Origin: Hungatella sp. UBA3402
GTDB lineage: Bacteria; Bacillota; Clostridia; Lachnospirales; Lachnospiraceae
Length of the DNA: 18,459 bases
Reading direction: 5' to 3'
Assembly: GCA_002358555.1 (NCBI GenBank)
Contig: DEPC01000218.1
Span: 1-18,459, forward strand
Shown: positions 1 through 6,958 of the stretch, piece after piece
How positions within the stretch are numbered: the stretch's first letter is position 1
Layout of the letters: every line of letters starts with the position of its first letter
The notes under the pieces: generated by a model
Seen by the model: only the letters and a program-made list of their open reading frames with translations
Told to the model about the DNA's origin: nothing
The model's database searches: none
Program-made: the position numbers and the translations under genes

Positions 1-1
1 T

Positions 2-277
2 CGGGGAATGGTATTTTTAGAGATTGACGGAGCTATGGTGGAAAAGGTTCTAGCTTCTGGGGAAGTATTAAAAGTGGATACAGGAAATGTGGTAGGATTT
101 GAGAGAACGGTAAATTATGAGATTGAGACAGTAAAAGGACTTGGAAATATCTTTTTTGGCGGCGAAGGGTTATTTCTGACCAAACTGACAGGGCCAGGCA
201 AAGTGATTTTGCAGACACAAAATATCGCAGAATTTGCCGGACGAATCGCTAGGTTTATTCCGACTAGCGGAAAGTAA
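2..277 (+). CDS. AIM24 family protein, C-terminal part (gene runs off the left edge)
   Basis: The reading frame is open from the window edge to a TAA at 275-277, so only the last roughly 90 residues are present. The visible part contains EIDGA, GEVLKVDTG and GGEGLFLTKLTGPGKV, a glycine-rich beta-strand pattern that I recognise from the AIM24 / TIGR00266 family of small all-beta proteins. The bacterial members have no well-established biochemical role. The in-frame ATG at position 8 is internal to the domain and has no ribosome binding site, so it is not taken as the start. The gene is followed after 65 bp by an independently promoted sugar kinase. The family call is fairly secure; the function is unknown. 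Confidence 0.8.
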   Translation, partial: RGMVFLEIDGAMVEKVLASGEVLKVDTGNVVGFERTVNYEIETVKGLGNIFFGGEGLFLTKLTGPGKVILQTQNIAEFAGRIARFIPTSGK

Positions 278-286
278 GGGTAATAG

Positions 287-315
287 TTGAATACCATTTT
301 TCTTTATGATATACT
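287..315 (+). promoter_or_regulatory. Sigma-A-type promoter of the PfkB kinase gene
   Basis: TTGAAT at 287-292 and TATACT at 310-315 are separated by exactly 17 bp, and a TGA just before the -10 gives an extended -10 element. Transcription would start near 322, giving a short leader that contains the AGGAGG ribosome binding site at 328-333. Read by eye. Confidence 0.72.
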
Positions 316-342
316 TTATCAAAAAAGAGGAGGAACAAGGCT

Positions 343-1308
343 ATGAAACGGTTATTAGCGATAGGAGAAGCATTGATTGACTTTATTCCAGAGGAAACAG
401 GAAAAGAACTTAAAAATGTCAGCGGCTTCCAGCCAGCAGTAGGGGGTGCTCCTGCTAATGTATGCGGGGCTTATGTGAAGCTTGGTGGAGAAGCTGCCAT
501 GATTACTCAATTGGGTGATGACCCATTTGGAGACAAGATTGTAGAAGAATTTAAAAATTGCGGTATCAACTGCGACTATGTAAAAAGAACAAAGCAGGCA
601 AATACTTCCTTGGCTTTTGTGGCATTGAAAAGCGATGGCAATCGGGAGTTTTCCTTTTATCGGAAACCAGGGGCAGATATGCTTTTGAAAGCAGAAGATA
701 TCAAAAAAGAATGGTTTGAAAATGCATTTGGCTTACATTTCTGTTCGGTTTCTCTGGGAGATTTTCCGATGAAAGAGGCTCATAAAAAAGCGATTGAATA
801 TGCATTGGAAAAGGGACTTTTGATTAGCTTTGACCCGAATCTTCGCTTACAGCTTTGGGATGATTCTGAAAAGCTGCGTCAAGCCATTTTAGAATTTATT
901 CCTATGTCCCATGTACTGAAAATTTCTGATGAAGAACTGGAATTTATCACTGGATGCAATAAGATTGAAGAGGCATTGCCCAAGCTTTTGACAGGAAATA
1001 CTCGCATGGTAATCTATACAAAAGGCTCAGAAGGTGCAGAATGTTATACAGCCAAGGAAAAGGGAGAAGCAGCAGGAAGGAAAGTAAAAGCTGTGGATAC
1101 CACAGGAGCTGGGGATGGCTTTATCGGCTCTTTCCTATATTGTCTGGCAGAGTCTGGCGTGACAGCAGAGAGCCTGACAGAGATAAAGGGAGAGAGGATG
1201 GCAGAATATCTGCAATTTGCCAATACATTCTGTGGAATCAGTGTAACAAAACATGGAGCCATTGCATCCTATCCTACTATGGAAGAGATGAAAGAATGTG
1301 AAAAATAG
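343..1308 (+). CDS. PfkB-family carbohydrate kinase, probably fructokinase
   Basis: A 321-residue cytosolic ribokinase/PfkB-fold kinase that transfers phosphate from ATP to a sugar; fructose is the likeliest substrate. The N-terminal signature with the glycine pair is AVGGAPANV (about residues 32-40). The C-terminal PfkB signature is DTTGAGDGF (252-260), in which Asp258 is the expected catalytic base and the glycines form the anion hole. FDPNLR near residue 165 is also typical of the fructokinase branch. The length matches the family. The ATG at 343 has AGGAGG nine bases upstream and its own promoter at 287-315. It is a stand-alone gene with no neighbouring sucrose or fructose transporter, so the substrate is inferred from sequence type only; 2-keto-3-deoxygluconate kinase is the main alternative. 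Confidence 0.88.
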   Translation: MKRLLAIGEALIDFIPEETGKELKNVSGFQPAVGGAPANVCGAYVKLGGEAAMITQLGDDPFGDKIVEEFKNCGINCDYVKRTKQANTSLAFVALKSDGNREFSFYRKPGADMLLKAEDIKKEWFENAFGLHFCSVSLGDFPMKEAHKKAIEYALEKGLLISFDPNLRLQLWDDSEKLRQAILEFIPMSHVLKISDEELEFITGCNKIEEALPKLLTGNTRMVIYTKGSEGAECYTAKEKGEAAGRKVKAVDTTGAGDGFIGSFLYCLAESGVTAESLTEIKGERMAEYLQFANTFCGISVTKHGAIASYPTMEEMKECEK

Positions 1309-1324
1309 GCCATCAAATTGGTGA

Positions 1325-1347
1325 CATTCTATAGGAATAATAGAATG
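1325..1347. repeat. Short inverted repeat after the kinase gene
   Basis: CATTCTAT (1325-1332) and ATAGAATG (1340-1347) form a perfect 8-bp dyad with a 7-base loop, 17 bp after the kinase stop. It is not followed by a T-run, so it is a weak candidate for a terminator or a protein-binding site. Role unknown. Confidence 0.35.
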
Positions 1348-1415
1348 CCTGTTTGAATGCAATTTTGGCAGAAGAAAATTAAACTTACATTACTGTTTAC
1401 ACCATAGATTAAAAG

Positions 1416-1453
1416 AAAGACGAGAGAAGCTGTAGATTTTCCCGTCTTTTTTT
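1416..1453 (+). terminator. Rho-independent terminator upstream of murC
   Basis: AAAGACG (1416-1422) pairs with CGTCTTT (1443-1449). The stem extends inward by GAGAA/TTTTC with one A-C mismatch and a G-T wobble, and the right arm runs into seven consecutive T residues (1447-1453). It would end transcription arriving from the kinase side. A TATAAT at 1456-1461 directly after it could be the murC -10 box, but the matching -35 (TAGATT at 1433-1438) is poor. Confidence 0.6.
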
Positions 1454-1518
1454 ATTATAATAGAACAGAAGGCTTTCGCAATCTGGCCTGACTAAAATAG
1501 ATAAAGGTGGAAACTATT

Positions 1519-2898
1519 ATGTATCAGATAGATTTTGAAAAACCAGGACATGTACATTTTATCGGAATTGGTGGAATCAGTATGAGTGGGCTGGCTGAGA
1601 TTCTTATGAAAGGGGGATTTACAATATCTGGCTCTGATTCCCATGAGTCAGAATTGACAAACCATTTAGAAGAGAAAGGAGTAACAATATTCTATGGGCA
1701 ACAATCCTCCAATATTCAAGAGGGAATTGATGTAGTTGTCTATACAGCAGCAATCCATGCAGACAATCCAGAATATGTAGCAGCAGTCAAGGCAGGACTT
1801 CCCATGCTGAGTCGAGCTGAACTTTTAGGGCAGATGATGAAAAATTACAAATATTCGGTAGGAATTTCAGGAACGCATGGGAAAACTACCACAACTGCTA
1901 TGATAGCAGTAATTCTGATGGTTGCCCATAAAGACCCTACCATTTCTGTGGGAGGAATCTTAAAAGCAATCGGTGGCAATATTCGGGTTGGTGGCTCCAA
2001 TCTGTTTGTAACAGAGGCATGTGAGTATACCAATAGTTTTTTGTCCTTTTTCCCAAATATGGAGGTAATTCTAAATATAGAAGCAGACCATTTAGATTTT
2101 TTCAAAGATATTGATGATATCAGACATTCATTCCGACTGTTTGCTGAGAAGTTGCCAAAAGAAGGACTTTTGGTAATCAACAGTGATGTCGAGAGATATC
2201 AGGAAATTACACAGGGGTTAGAATGTCGAGTAATTACTGTGGGACAAAAAGCTTCCAGTGATTTCAGTGCTGCACATATTACCTATGATAATTATGCTAG
2301 AGATACGTTTGATTTATTGATTCATGGTAAGAAGGCAGCCACCATTACCTTGGGAGTGCCAGGAGAACATAATGTATACAATGCCTTGGCAGCCATTGCT
2401 GTCTGCATGGATTTAGGGATTGATATGGAGTATATTAAAGAAGGGTTGGAACAATTTACAGGAACCCAACGGAGATTTGAAAAAAAAGGAGAGATAGGTG
2501 GAGTCACCATTATTGATGACTATGCTCATCATCCCAGAGAGATTACAGCTACTTTGAAAACAGCAAGGAATTATCCTCACAATAAGATTTGGTGTGTATT
2601 TCAACCTCATACATACACCAGAACAAAGGCATTTTTAGACGAGTTTGCAGAAAGTCTGGCTGCTGCAGATGAAGTGATTCTGGCAGATATCTATGCAGCG
2701 AGAGAGACAGATACTTTAGGTATTAGTTCCAGAGATATTGCACAGCGAATTGAAGATTTGGGGACAAAAGCCCACTATTTTTCCTCATTTGAAGAAATTG
2801 AAAGATTTATTTTAAAAAAATGTATGCACGGTGATTTGTTGATAACTATGGGGGCTGGAGATATTGTAAAAGTGGGAGAAAACCTGCTTAGAGGGTAA
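1519..2898 (+). CDS. murC: UDP-N-acetylmuramate--L-alanine ligase MurC
   Basis: Cytosolic Mur ligase that adds L-alanine to UDP-MurNAc using ATP, the first amino-acid step of peptidoglycan precursor synthesis. All family landmarks are present: the N-terminal UDP-binding loop FIGIGGISMSG (14-24), the ATP-binding P-loop GTHGKT (118-123) followed by three further threonines, the NIEADHLDFF segment (186-195), and DDYAHHP (333-339) in the C-terminal domain. At 459 residues it is full length. An in-frame GTG at 1507 is possible, but AAGGTGG at 1504-1510 fits the ATG at 1519 with 8-base spacing, so that start was chosen. It stands alone here instead of in a dcw cell-wall cluster, as is common in Clostridia. 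The stop codon is followed at once by DnaA-box sequences. Confidence 0.96.
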   Translation: MYQIDFEKPGHVHFIGIGGISMSGLAEILMKGGFTISGSDSHESELTNHLEEKGVTIFYGQQSSNIQEGIDVVVYTAAIHADNPEYVAAVKAGLPMLSRAELLGQMMKNYKYSVGISGTHGKTTTTAMIAVILMVAHKDPTISVGGILKAIGGNIRVGGSNLFVTEACEYTNSFLSFFPNMEVILNIEADHLDFFKDIDDIRHSFRLFAEKLPKEGLLVINSDVERYQEITQGLECRVITVGQKASSDFSAAHITYDNYARDTFDLLIHGKKAATITLGVPGEHNVYNALAAIAVCMDLGIDMEYIKEGLEQFTGTQRRFEKKGEIGGVTIIDDYAHHPREITATLKTARNYPHNKIWCVFQPHTYTRTKAFLDEFAESLAAADEVILADIYAARETDTLGISSRDIAQRIEDLGTKAHYFSSFEEIERFILKKCMHGDLLITMGAGDIVKVGENLLRG

Positions 2899-2899
2899 G

Positions 2900-3079
2900 T
2901 TATCCACATTATCCACAGAGTTTTCAACACCTCTGTGGATAAGTTTTGTGGATTCTTTAGTTTACATAACAAATATTCAGTCAATTCTAAAAAGCTTGAT
3001 TTACAAGGACTCTGACAGAATATAACAAAATTTTTATAGTTATGTTAATCAATAATCCACAAAATCCACAAAGTCCACA
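2900..3079. promoter_or_regulatory. DnaA-box cluster between murC and the dnaD-like gene
   Basis: Perfect TTATCCACA boxes occupy 2900-2908 and 2909-2917 head to tail with no spacer, and a perfect inverted copy TGTGGATAA lies at 2934-2942. A relaxed inverted copy, TGTGGATTC, is at 2947-2955. After about 97 bp of AT-rich sequence come three contiguous 9-mers in the forward orientation: TAATCCACA (3053-3061), AAATCCACA (3062-3070) and AAGTCCACA (3071-3079). TTATNCACA is the established binding site of the initiator DnaA. Because the genes downstream encode DnaD-like and DnaC-like replication proteins, a DnaA-controlled promoter, a DnaA-titration site, or an origin-like element are all possible. 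The sequence motifs are directly visible; the function is inferred. Confidence 0.8.
2909..2942. repeat. Perfect 12-bp inverted repeat built from two DnaA boxes
   Basis: TTATCCACAGAG (2909-2920) is the exact reverse complement of CTCTGTGGATAA (2931-2942), with a 10-base loop. Transcribed from murC it would form a strong hairpin 10 nt after the stop codon. The following bases (GTTTTGTGG) are only weakly T-rich, so it is at best an imperfect terminator. As DNA it is an inverted pair of DnaA sites. Confidence 0.75.
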
Positions 3080-3125
3080 ATTCTATGGTACATAAAGTGG
3101 GCCTATTTTCTTTTGGAAAAACATG

Positions 3126-3134
3126 TGATATGAT
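3126..3134 (+). promoter_or_regulatory. Extended -10 promoter element before the dnaD-like gene
   Basis: TGA followed by TATGAT (3129-3134) makes an extended -10 element. No good -35 hexamer lies 16-18 bp upstream, which is the situation where an extended -10 or an activator is used. The three tandem relaxed DnaA boxes end about 50 bp upstream. The expected start point near 3141 gives a leader of about 28 nt. Confidence 0.45.
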
Positions 3135-3168
3135 GGAAATAGGAGAAAAGGACAGGTGAATTGTGGAT

Positions 3169-4410
3169 ATGAAAAGTTGTTTGGAACTGAATGCCACTAT
3201 GGTTGCCAACGAGTTTATTGACTGCTATATGGCAGAAGCTAATGGAGAATATGTAAAGGTATATCTGTATATTCAGCGCCATCAAGGACAGATTCAGAAT
3301 GTGTCAGAGATTGCAGATGCATTGGATCACACAGAATCAGATATTAAGCGTGCACTGGTATATTGGATGAGACAGGGAGTACTGGAAGACAAAGGAAATT
3401 TTGGGGCAAACTTTGGTACAGAAAGAGGCAGTATCCGAGTTGTTCCAGAGGCATCAGGGCAATATAGACTGGCAGGTACACTGGAAGAAAGTAACAATTA
3501 TAGTGAGGAAGCCTTGTTAGAGAATCAATTTGCAACCAAAACTGTCTTGGAAGGTGCTTTTGAGATTGATGTTAAAAATGTATCCATAGGGAGTAATGAA
3601 GGTGGAAATCTATCAGATAAAGAAGAAAATTCGGATGAGAACCCATTAACAACAGATAAAAGCCAGCCAATCGCTATAACTCAAGATATGGAAGATACTT
3701 CGGGCAGGTCGTCTGGAAGATACCGGAAGACTTATACACCAGAGCAGGTGAGCAGTCTGGCTGGTCAGGAGGATTTTACTCAACTTTTATATATAGCACA
3801 AAAATATATGAACAAAACATTTACTCCCAGAGAGTGTGAGGTATTTGCCTATCTATATGATGCCCTGCATATGTCAGCAGAGCTTTTGGAATATCTGGTG
3901 GAATACTGTGTTCAAGGCGGACATTTCAGCATTCGATATTTGGAATCTGTGGCTTTAGACTGGCATAAGAGGGAAATTAGTAATGTAGATATGGCAAAAG
4001 AGTATACAAGTACATTTTCCAAAGAGGGATTTGCCGTGATGCGGGCATTTGGAATTGTGGACCGCAGACCAGGGGATTTTGAGCAGATACTGATACGCAA
4101 ATGGTTCTGGGAGTTTGGATTTACCAAGGATATAGTAATGGAGGCATGCAGCCGAACTTTACAGGCTATCTATAAGCCCAGTTTTCCCTATACAGATAAA
4201 ATTCTTTCTGAATGGAATAATCTTGGTGTCCGAGATATGGAGGATATCCGAAGAATAGATGAGAAAAGGAAGATAGATGGCTGGCAAAGTGACAAAAGCC
4301 AGGCAGTAGGAAGATTTTCCAAAAATCAGTTCCATAACTTTGAACAGCGCAATACCAATTACGATGCCATGATGCTGGAGCGTGTGAAGGAGAAACTAGG
4401 AGAGAGGTAG
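3169..4410 (+). CDS. DnaD-domain replication/primosome protein
   Basis: A 413-residue protein of the Firmicute DnaD/DnaB family, which helps DnaA and the helicase loader open and load the origin. The N-terminal part (about residues 10-65) looks like a winged helix. A low-complexity acidic linker follows (about 110-185), then two DnaD/DnaB C-terminal-type helical repeats at about 200-265 (signature YLESVALDW) and 280-352 (signature FPYTDKILSEW). The track-style GTG at 3163 is only three bases from the AGGTGA ribosome binding site (3154-3159); the ATG at 3169 is nine bases away and is preferred. A relaxed DnaA box (TGTGGATAT, 3162-3170) overlaps this start. The next gene encodes a helicase-loader-type ATPase about 100 bp downstream, which supports the role. 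Confidence 0.88.
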   Translation: MKSCLELNATMVANEFIDCYMAEANGEYVKVYLYIQRHQGQIQNVSEIADALDHTESDIKRALVYWMRQGVLEDKGNFGANFGTERGSIRVVPEASGQYRLAGTLEESNNYSEEALLENQFATKTVLEGAFEIDVKNVSIGSNEGGNLSDKEENSDENPLTTDKSQPIAITQDMEDTSGRSSGRYRKTYTPEQVSSLAGQEDFTQLLYIAQKYMNKTFTPRECEVFAYLYDALHMSAELLEYLVEYCVQGGHFSIRYLESVALDWHKREISNVDMAKEYTSTFSKEGFAVMRAFGIVDRRPGDFEQILIRKWFWEFGFTKDIVMEACSRTLQAIYKPSFPYTDKILSEWNNLGVRDMEDIRRIDEKRKIDGWQSDKSQAVGRFSKNQFHNFEQRNTNYDAMMLERVKEKLGER

Positions 4411-4512
4411 CTTAACAGGACAAGAGGATATCTGGAATACTAGGCTATTATCAAAAATGGCCTGAAGGGAACAGTGATGAAAAGATAGTTAGCTATAAGG
4501 AGAATATATGAT

Positions 4513-5502
4513 ATGGCATTGAGCAATTCTCAATATAATGCAATTATGCGTATCTATAATCAGCGGCAATTTCAGAATAAGCATGAGCAGGAGCAGAGGA
4601 TAACAGAAGTTTACGAGCGTCTGCCCCAAATCCACCAGATTGATGATGCCATCAGCACTCAGGCAGTGGCTTGTGCGAAACGGCTTTTGGAGGGAGATTT
4701 GGGAGCCAGGGAGAGATTAAAAAAACAGATTGCAGATTTAAGGGAGGAAAAGGCAATCCTGTTGGAAGTCTATGGATATGCACCAGATTATATGGATATG
4801 CAGTATCACTGCAAAGAATGCCAGGACACAGGATATATAGGGGGGAAAAAATGTCATTGCTTTAAAAAAGAAGAGATTCGGCTTTTATATTCTCAGTCCA
4901 ATATCCAGGAAATTTTGGAGAGAGAGAATTTTTCTACTTTTACATTTTCTTATTATGATAATAAAGAGGTGATTCCGCAAATCAACATGACCGTAGCCGA
5001 TTATATGAAAGAAGTCTACCGATGGTGCAGAGAGTATGTAGAAAAATTTAAACCAAATGGCGGTAATCTGATTTTTACAGGAAGCACAGGGGTAGGAAAG
5101 ACCTTTCTCACCAACTGCATTGCAAAAGCGCTGATTGACAGATTTCAGTCTGTAATTTATCTGTCAGCGAATGATTTGGTTGAAATTTTTTCTAAGAATA
5201 AATTCCATTATGACACAGAGCAGGAGATGCGGGAGACCTATCAATATATTCTGGACTGTGATTTGCTCATAATTGATGATTTGGGAACCGAATTGAATAA
5301 TACTTTTGTCTCGTCACAGTTATTTTACTGCATCAATGAACGGCTGCTGAGAAAGAAAAGTACAATCATTTCTACCAATCTGTCCATGGACAAGCTTCGA
5401 GATACTTATTCAGACCGGATTTTGTCAAGGATTGCTAGCCAATATTCGCTTATCCCCTTGTATGGCGAGGATATCCGAGCAAAAAACCCACAGGTATCTT
5501 GA
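4513..5502 (+). CDS. DnaC/DnaI-like AAA+ helicase-loader ATPase
   Basis: A 329-residue AAA+ ATPase of the DnaC/DnaI/IstB group. The N-terminal 90 residues are mostly helical, then comes a zinc-ribbon-like cluster (Cys100, Cys103, Cys114, Cys116). The ATPase core has Walker A GSTGVGKT (190-197), Walker B LLIIDD (251-256) followed by LGTE, a sensor-1-like STNLS, and a DRILSRI segment that should contain the arginine finger. The ATG at 4513 is used because AAGGAG at 4497-4502 sits ten bases upstream; an ATG at 4508 in another frame stops after four codons. Pairing with the DnaD-like gene argues for replicative helicase loading and against an IS21-type IstB role. No transposase is nearby. Confidence 0.88.
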   Translation: MALSNSQYNAIMRIYNQRQFQNKHEQEQRITEVYERLPQIHQIDDAISTQAVACAKRLLEGDLGARERLKKQIADLREEKAILLEVYGYAPDYMDMQYHCKECQDTGYIGGKKCHCFKKEEIRLLYSQSNIQEILERENFSTFTFSYYDNKEVIPQINMTVADYMKEVYRWCREYVEKFKPNGGNLIFTGSTGVGKTFLTNCIAKALIDRFQSVIYLSANDLVEIFSKNKFHYDTEQEMRETYQYILDCDLLIIDDLGTELNNTFVSSQLFYCINERLLRKKSTIISTNLSMDKLRDTYSDRILSRIASQYSLIPLYGEDIRAKNPQVS

Positions 5503-5527
5503 CTATTTTGATGCATAATGTTATAAA
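5499..5527 (+). promoter_or_regulatory. Sigma-A-type promoter of prs
   Basis: TTGACT (5499-5504) and TATAAA (5522-5527) are 17 bp apart. The -35 hexamer overlaps the stop codon of the helicase-loader gene, so prs can be expressed separately from the replication pair. Confidence 0.72.
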
Positions 5528-5567
5528 ATACTTGAAAATGAAAATCGCATAATCATGGAGGAAAAAG

Positions 5568-6740
5568 ATGATATACGAAGAGAAAACCATTGAAACCATT
5601 CCGGTTGGCCCCCTTGGACTTGTTCCGCTGAAAAGCTGTATGGAATTAGGAAAGAAAGTAAATGATTATCTTGTAACTTGGAGACGTGAAAGAGAAAGTG
5701 AACATAAATCTACCATTGCATTTGCAGGGTATCAGCGGGACTCCTATATTGTCAGTGCAAAGACCCCTAGATTTGGCTCAGGGGAAGCAAAGGGAACCCT
5801 AGAAGAATCCGTTCGAGGAGATGATTTGTATATCATGGTTGATGTGTGTAATCACAGTCTAACCTATTCCCTATGTGGTATGACAAACCATATGTCGCCA
5901 GATGACCATTTTCAGGATTTAAAGAGAGTTATTGCTGCTGCAGCAGGAAAAGCGCGTAGAATCAATGTGATTATGCCATTTTTATATGAAGGAAGACAAC
6001 ATAAACGTTCCAATAGAGAATCTTTGGACTGTGCTTTGGCTCTTCAGGAACTGACAAATATGGGGGTCGAAAATATCATTACCTTTGATGCTCATGACCC
6101 AAGAGTGCAAAACGCGATTCCAGGAAAAGGCTTTGAAACTGTACAACCTATCTATCAGTTTATTAAACATCTTTTAAAAGTTGAGACAGAGCTACAGATT
6201 GACAGTGACCATATGATGGTGATTAGCCCTGATGAGGGCGGAATGGGACGTGCTGTCTACTTTGCAAATGTGCTGGGATTAGATATGGGAATGTTCTATA
6301 AACGTCGTGATTATACGCGGATTGTGGACGGACGAAATCCCATTGTAGCCCATGAATTTTTGGGAAGCAGCGTGGAAGGAAAAGATGTGATTATTGTAGA
6401 TGATATGATTTCTTCTGGTGAAAGTATGCAGGATGTTGCAGCAGAGCTTAAAAGAAGAAAAGCGAAAAAAGTATTTATTTTCGCTACCTTTGGGCTATTT
6501 ACAAACGGATTGGAAAGGTTTGACAAGTTCTATGAAGAAGGATTAATTGACCGTGTTTTAACTACTAATCTGGTGTATCAGAGTCCAGAGCTTTTGGCCA
6601 AACCTTACTATACAAGTGTGGATATGAGCAAATATATTGCTCTGATTATTGATAATTTAAATCATGATGGGTCATTAAGCGGATTGTTGAATCCTACAGG
6701 AAGAATTAATCGGTTGCTGAAACGGTATCGGGAGAAATAG
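5568..6740 (+). CDS. prs: Ribose-phosphate pyrophosphokinase, long divergent clostridial form
   Basis: Makes PRPP from ribose 5-phosphate and ATP for nucleotide, histidine and tryptophan synthesis; soluble. At 390 residues it is about 75 longer than standard class I enzymes (near 315). The fold is recognisable from PFLYEGRQHKRSNRES (matching the usual PYFGYARQDRK region), FDAHDPRVQ (matching DLHAPQIQ), SPDEGGMGRA, and the PRPP loop VDDMISSGES (277-286). In the standard enzyme this loop is VDDxIDTGGT, so the second aspartate, a glycine and two threonines are replaced. The N-terminal segment is also unlike the canonical one. The ATG at 5568 has GGAGG six bases upstream. This long form is, from memory, usual in Lachnospiraceae. 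Activity as a true PRPP synthetase is the best call but not certain because of the altered loop. Confidence 0.82.
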   Translation: MIYEEKTIETIPVGPLGLVPLKSCMELGKKVNDYLVTWRRERESEHKSTIAFAGYQRDSYIVSAKTPRFGSGEAKGTLEESVRGDDLYIMVDVCNHSLTYSLCGMTNHMSPDDHFQDLKRVIAAAAGKARRINVIMPFLYEGRQHKRSNRESLDCALALQELTNMGVENIITFDAHDPRVQNAIPGKGFETVQPIYQFIKHLLKVETELQIDSDHMMVISPDEGGMGRAVYFANVLGLDMGMFYKRRDYTRIVDGRNPIVAHEFLGSSVEGKDVIIVDDMISSGESMQDVAAELKRRKAKKVFIFATFGLFTNGLERFDKFYEEGLIDRVLTTNLVYQSPELLAKPYYTSVDMSKYIALIIDNLNHDGSLSGLLNPTGRINRLLKRYREK

Positions 6741-6772
6741 AAGCTTTGTGGTTAATCAGTTAAAAGAGAGAC

Positions 6773-6826
6773 AAGGAGTTATACATGGAAAGAAATTGTT
6801 CACTGAGCTATGGTTTTTTAGCTTAG
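6773..6826 (+). CDS. Possible 13-codon leader peptide
   Basis: ATG at 6785 is preceded by AAGGAG (6773-6778) at an ideal 6-base spacing and opens a 13-codon frame, MERNCSLSYGFLA, ending in TAG at 6824-6826. The whole coding stretch lies inside a strong hairpin (6785-6844), so its translation would melt the structure. It is located between prs and the acetyltransferase gene. It may be a leader peptide for the gene downstream or only a chance ORF; there is no amino-acid run that would suggest classical attenuation. Confidence 0.4.
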   Translation, partial: KELYMERNCSLSYGFLA

Positions 6827-6844
6827 GGAGCAATTTCTTTCCAT
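6785..6844. repeat. Long imperfect inverted repeat / RNA hairpin
   Basis: ATGGAAAGAAATTG (6785-6798) is perfectly complementary to CAATTTCTTTCCAT (6831-6844). The pairing continues inward through 6799-6810 and 6819-6830 with one mismatch and wobbles, giving about 26 paired positions around an 8-base loop (TGGTTTTT). The right arm is not followed by a T-run, so this is not a standard intrinsic terminator on the plus strand. It starts 44 bp after the prs stop. Confidence 0.8.
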
Positions 6845-6958
6845 ATTAGCTACTTTCCTTCCACATAGAAATTGAAATTTTATACAAAATTTGACAGAAA
6901 CCTAGTTTGAGGTTTGCAGATTTTGATACCCCTTTGAAATCGATATTTGGAGGAAACG

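Noticed and set aside
2899..3168. Calling the DnaA-box region the chromosomal origin oriC
   Set aside because: Firmicute origins normally flank dnaA/dnaN, which are not here, and no skew data can be computed from this window. Kept as a DnaA-box cluster of unknown role.
4513..5502. IS21-type IstB transposition helper
   Set aside because: The ATPase has an N-terminal zinc-ribbon-like region, pairs with a DnaD-like gene, and has no transposase or terminal repeats beside it.
6785..6844. Intrinsic terminator of prs
   Set aside because: The hairpin is strong, but the downstream sequence ATTAGCTACTTTCC has no T-run, and the stem is far longer than usual terminators.
6891..6896. Perfect TTGACA -35 box before the acetyltransferase gene
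   Set aside because: No acceptable -10 hexamer lies 15-19 bp downstream, so it is not listed as a promoter.
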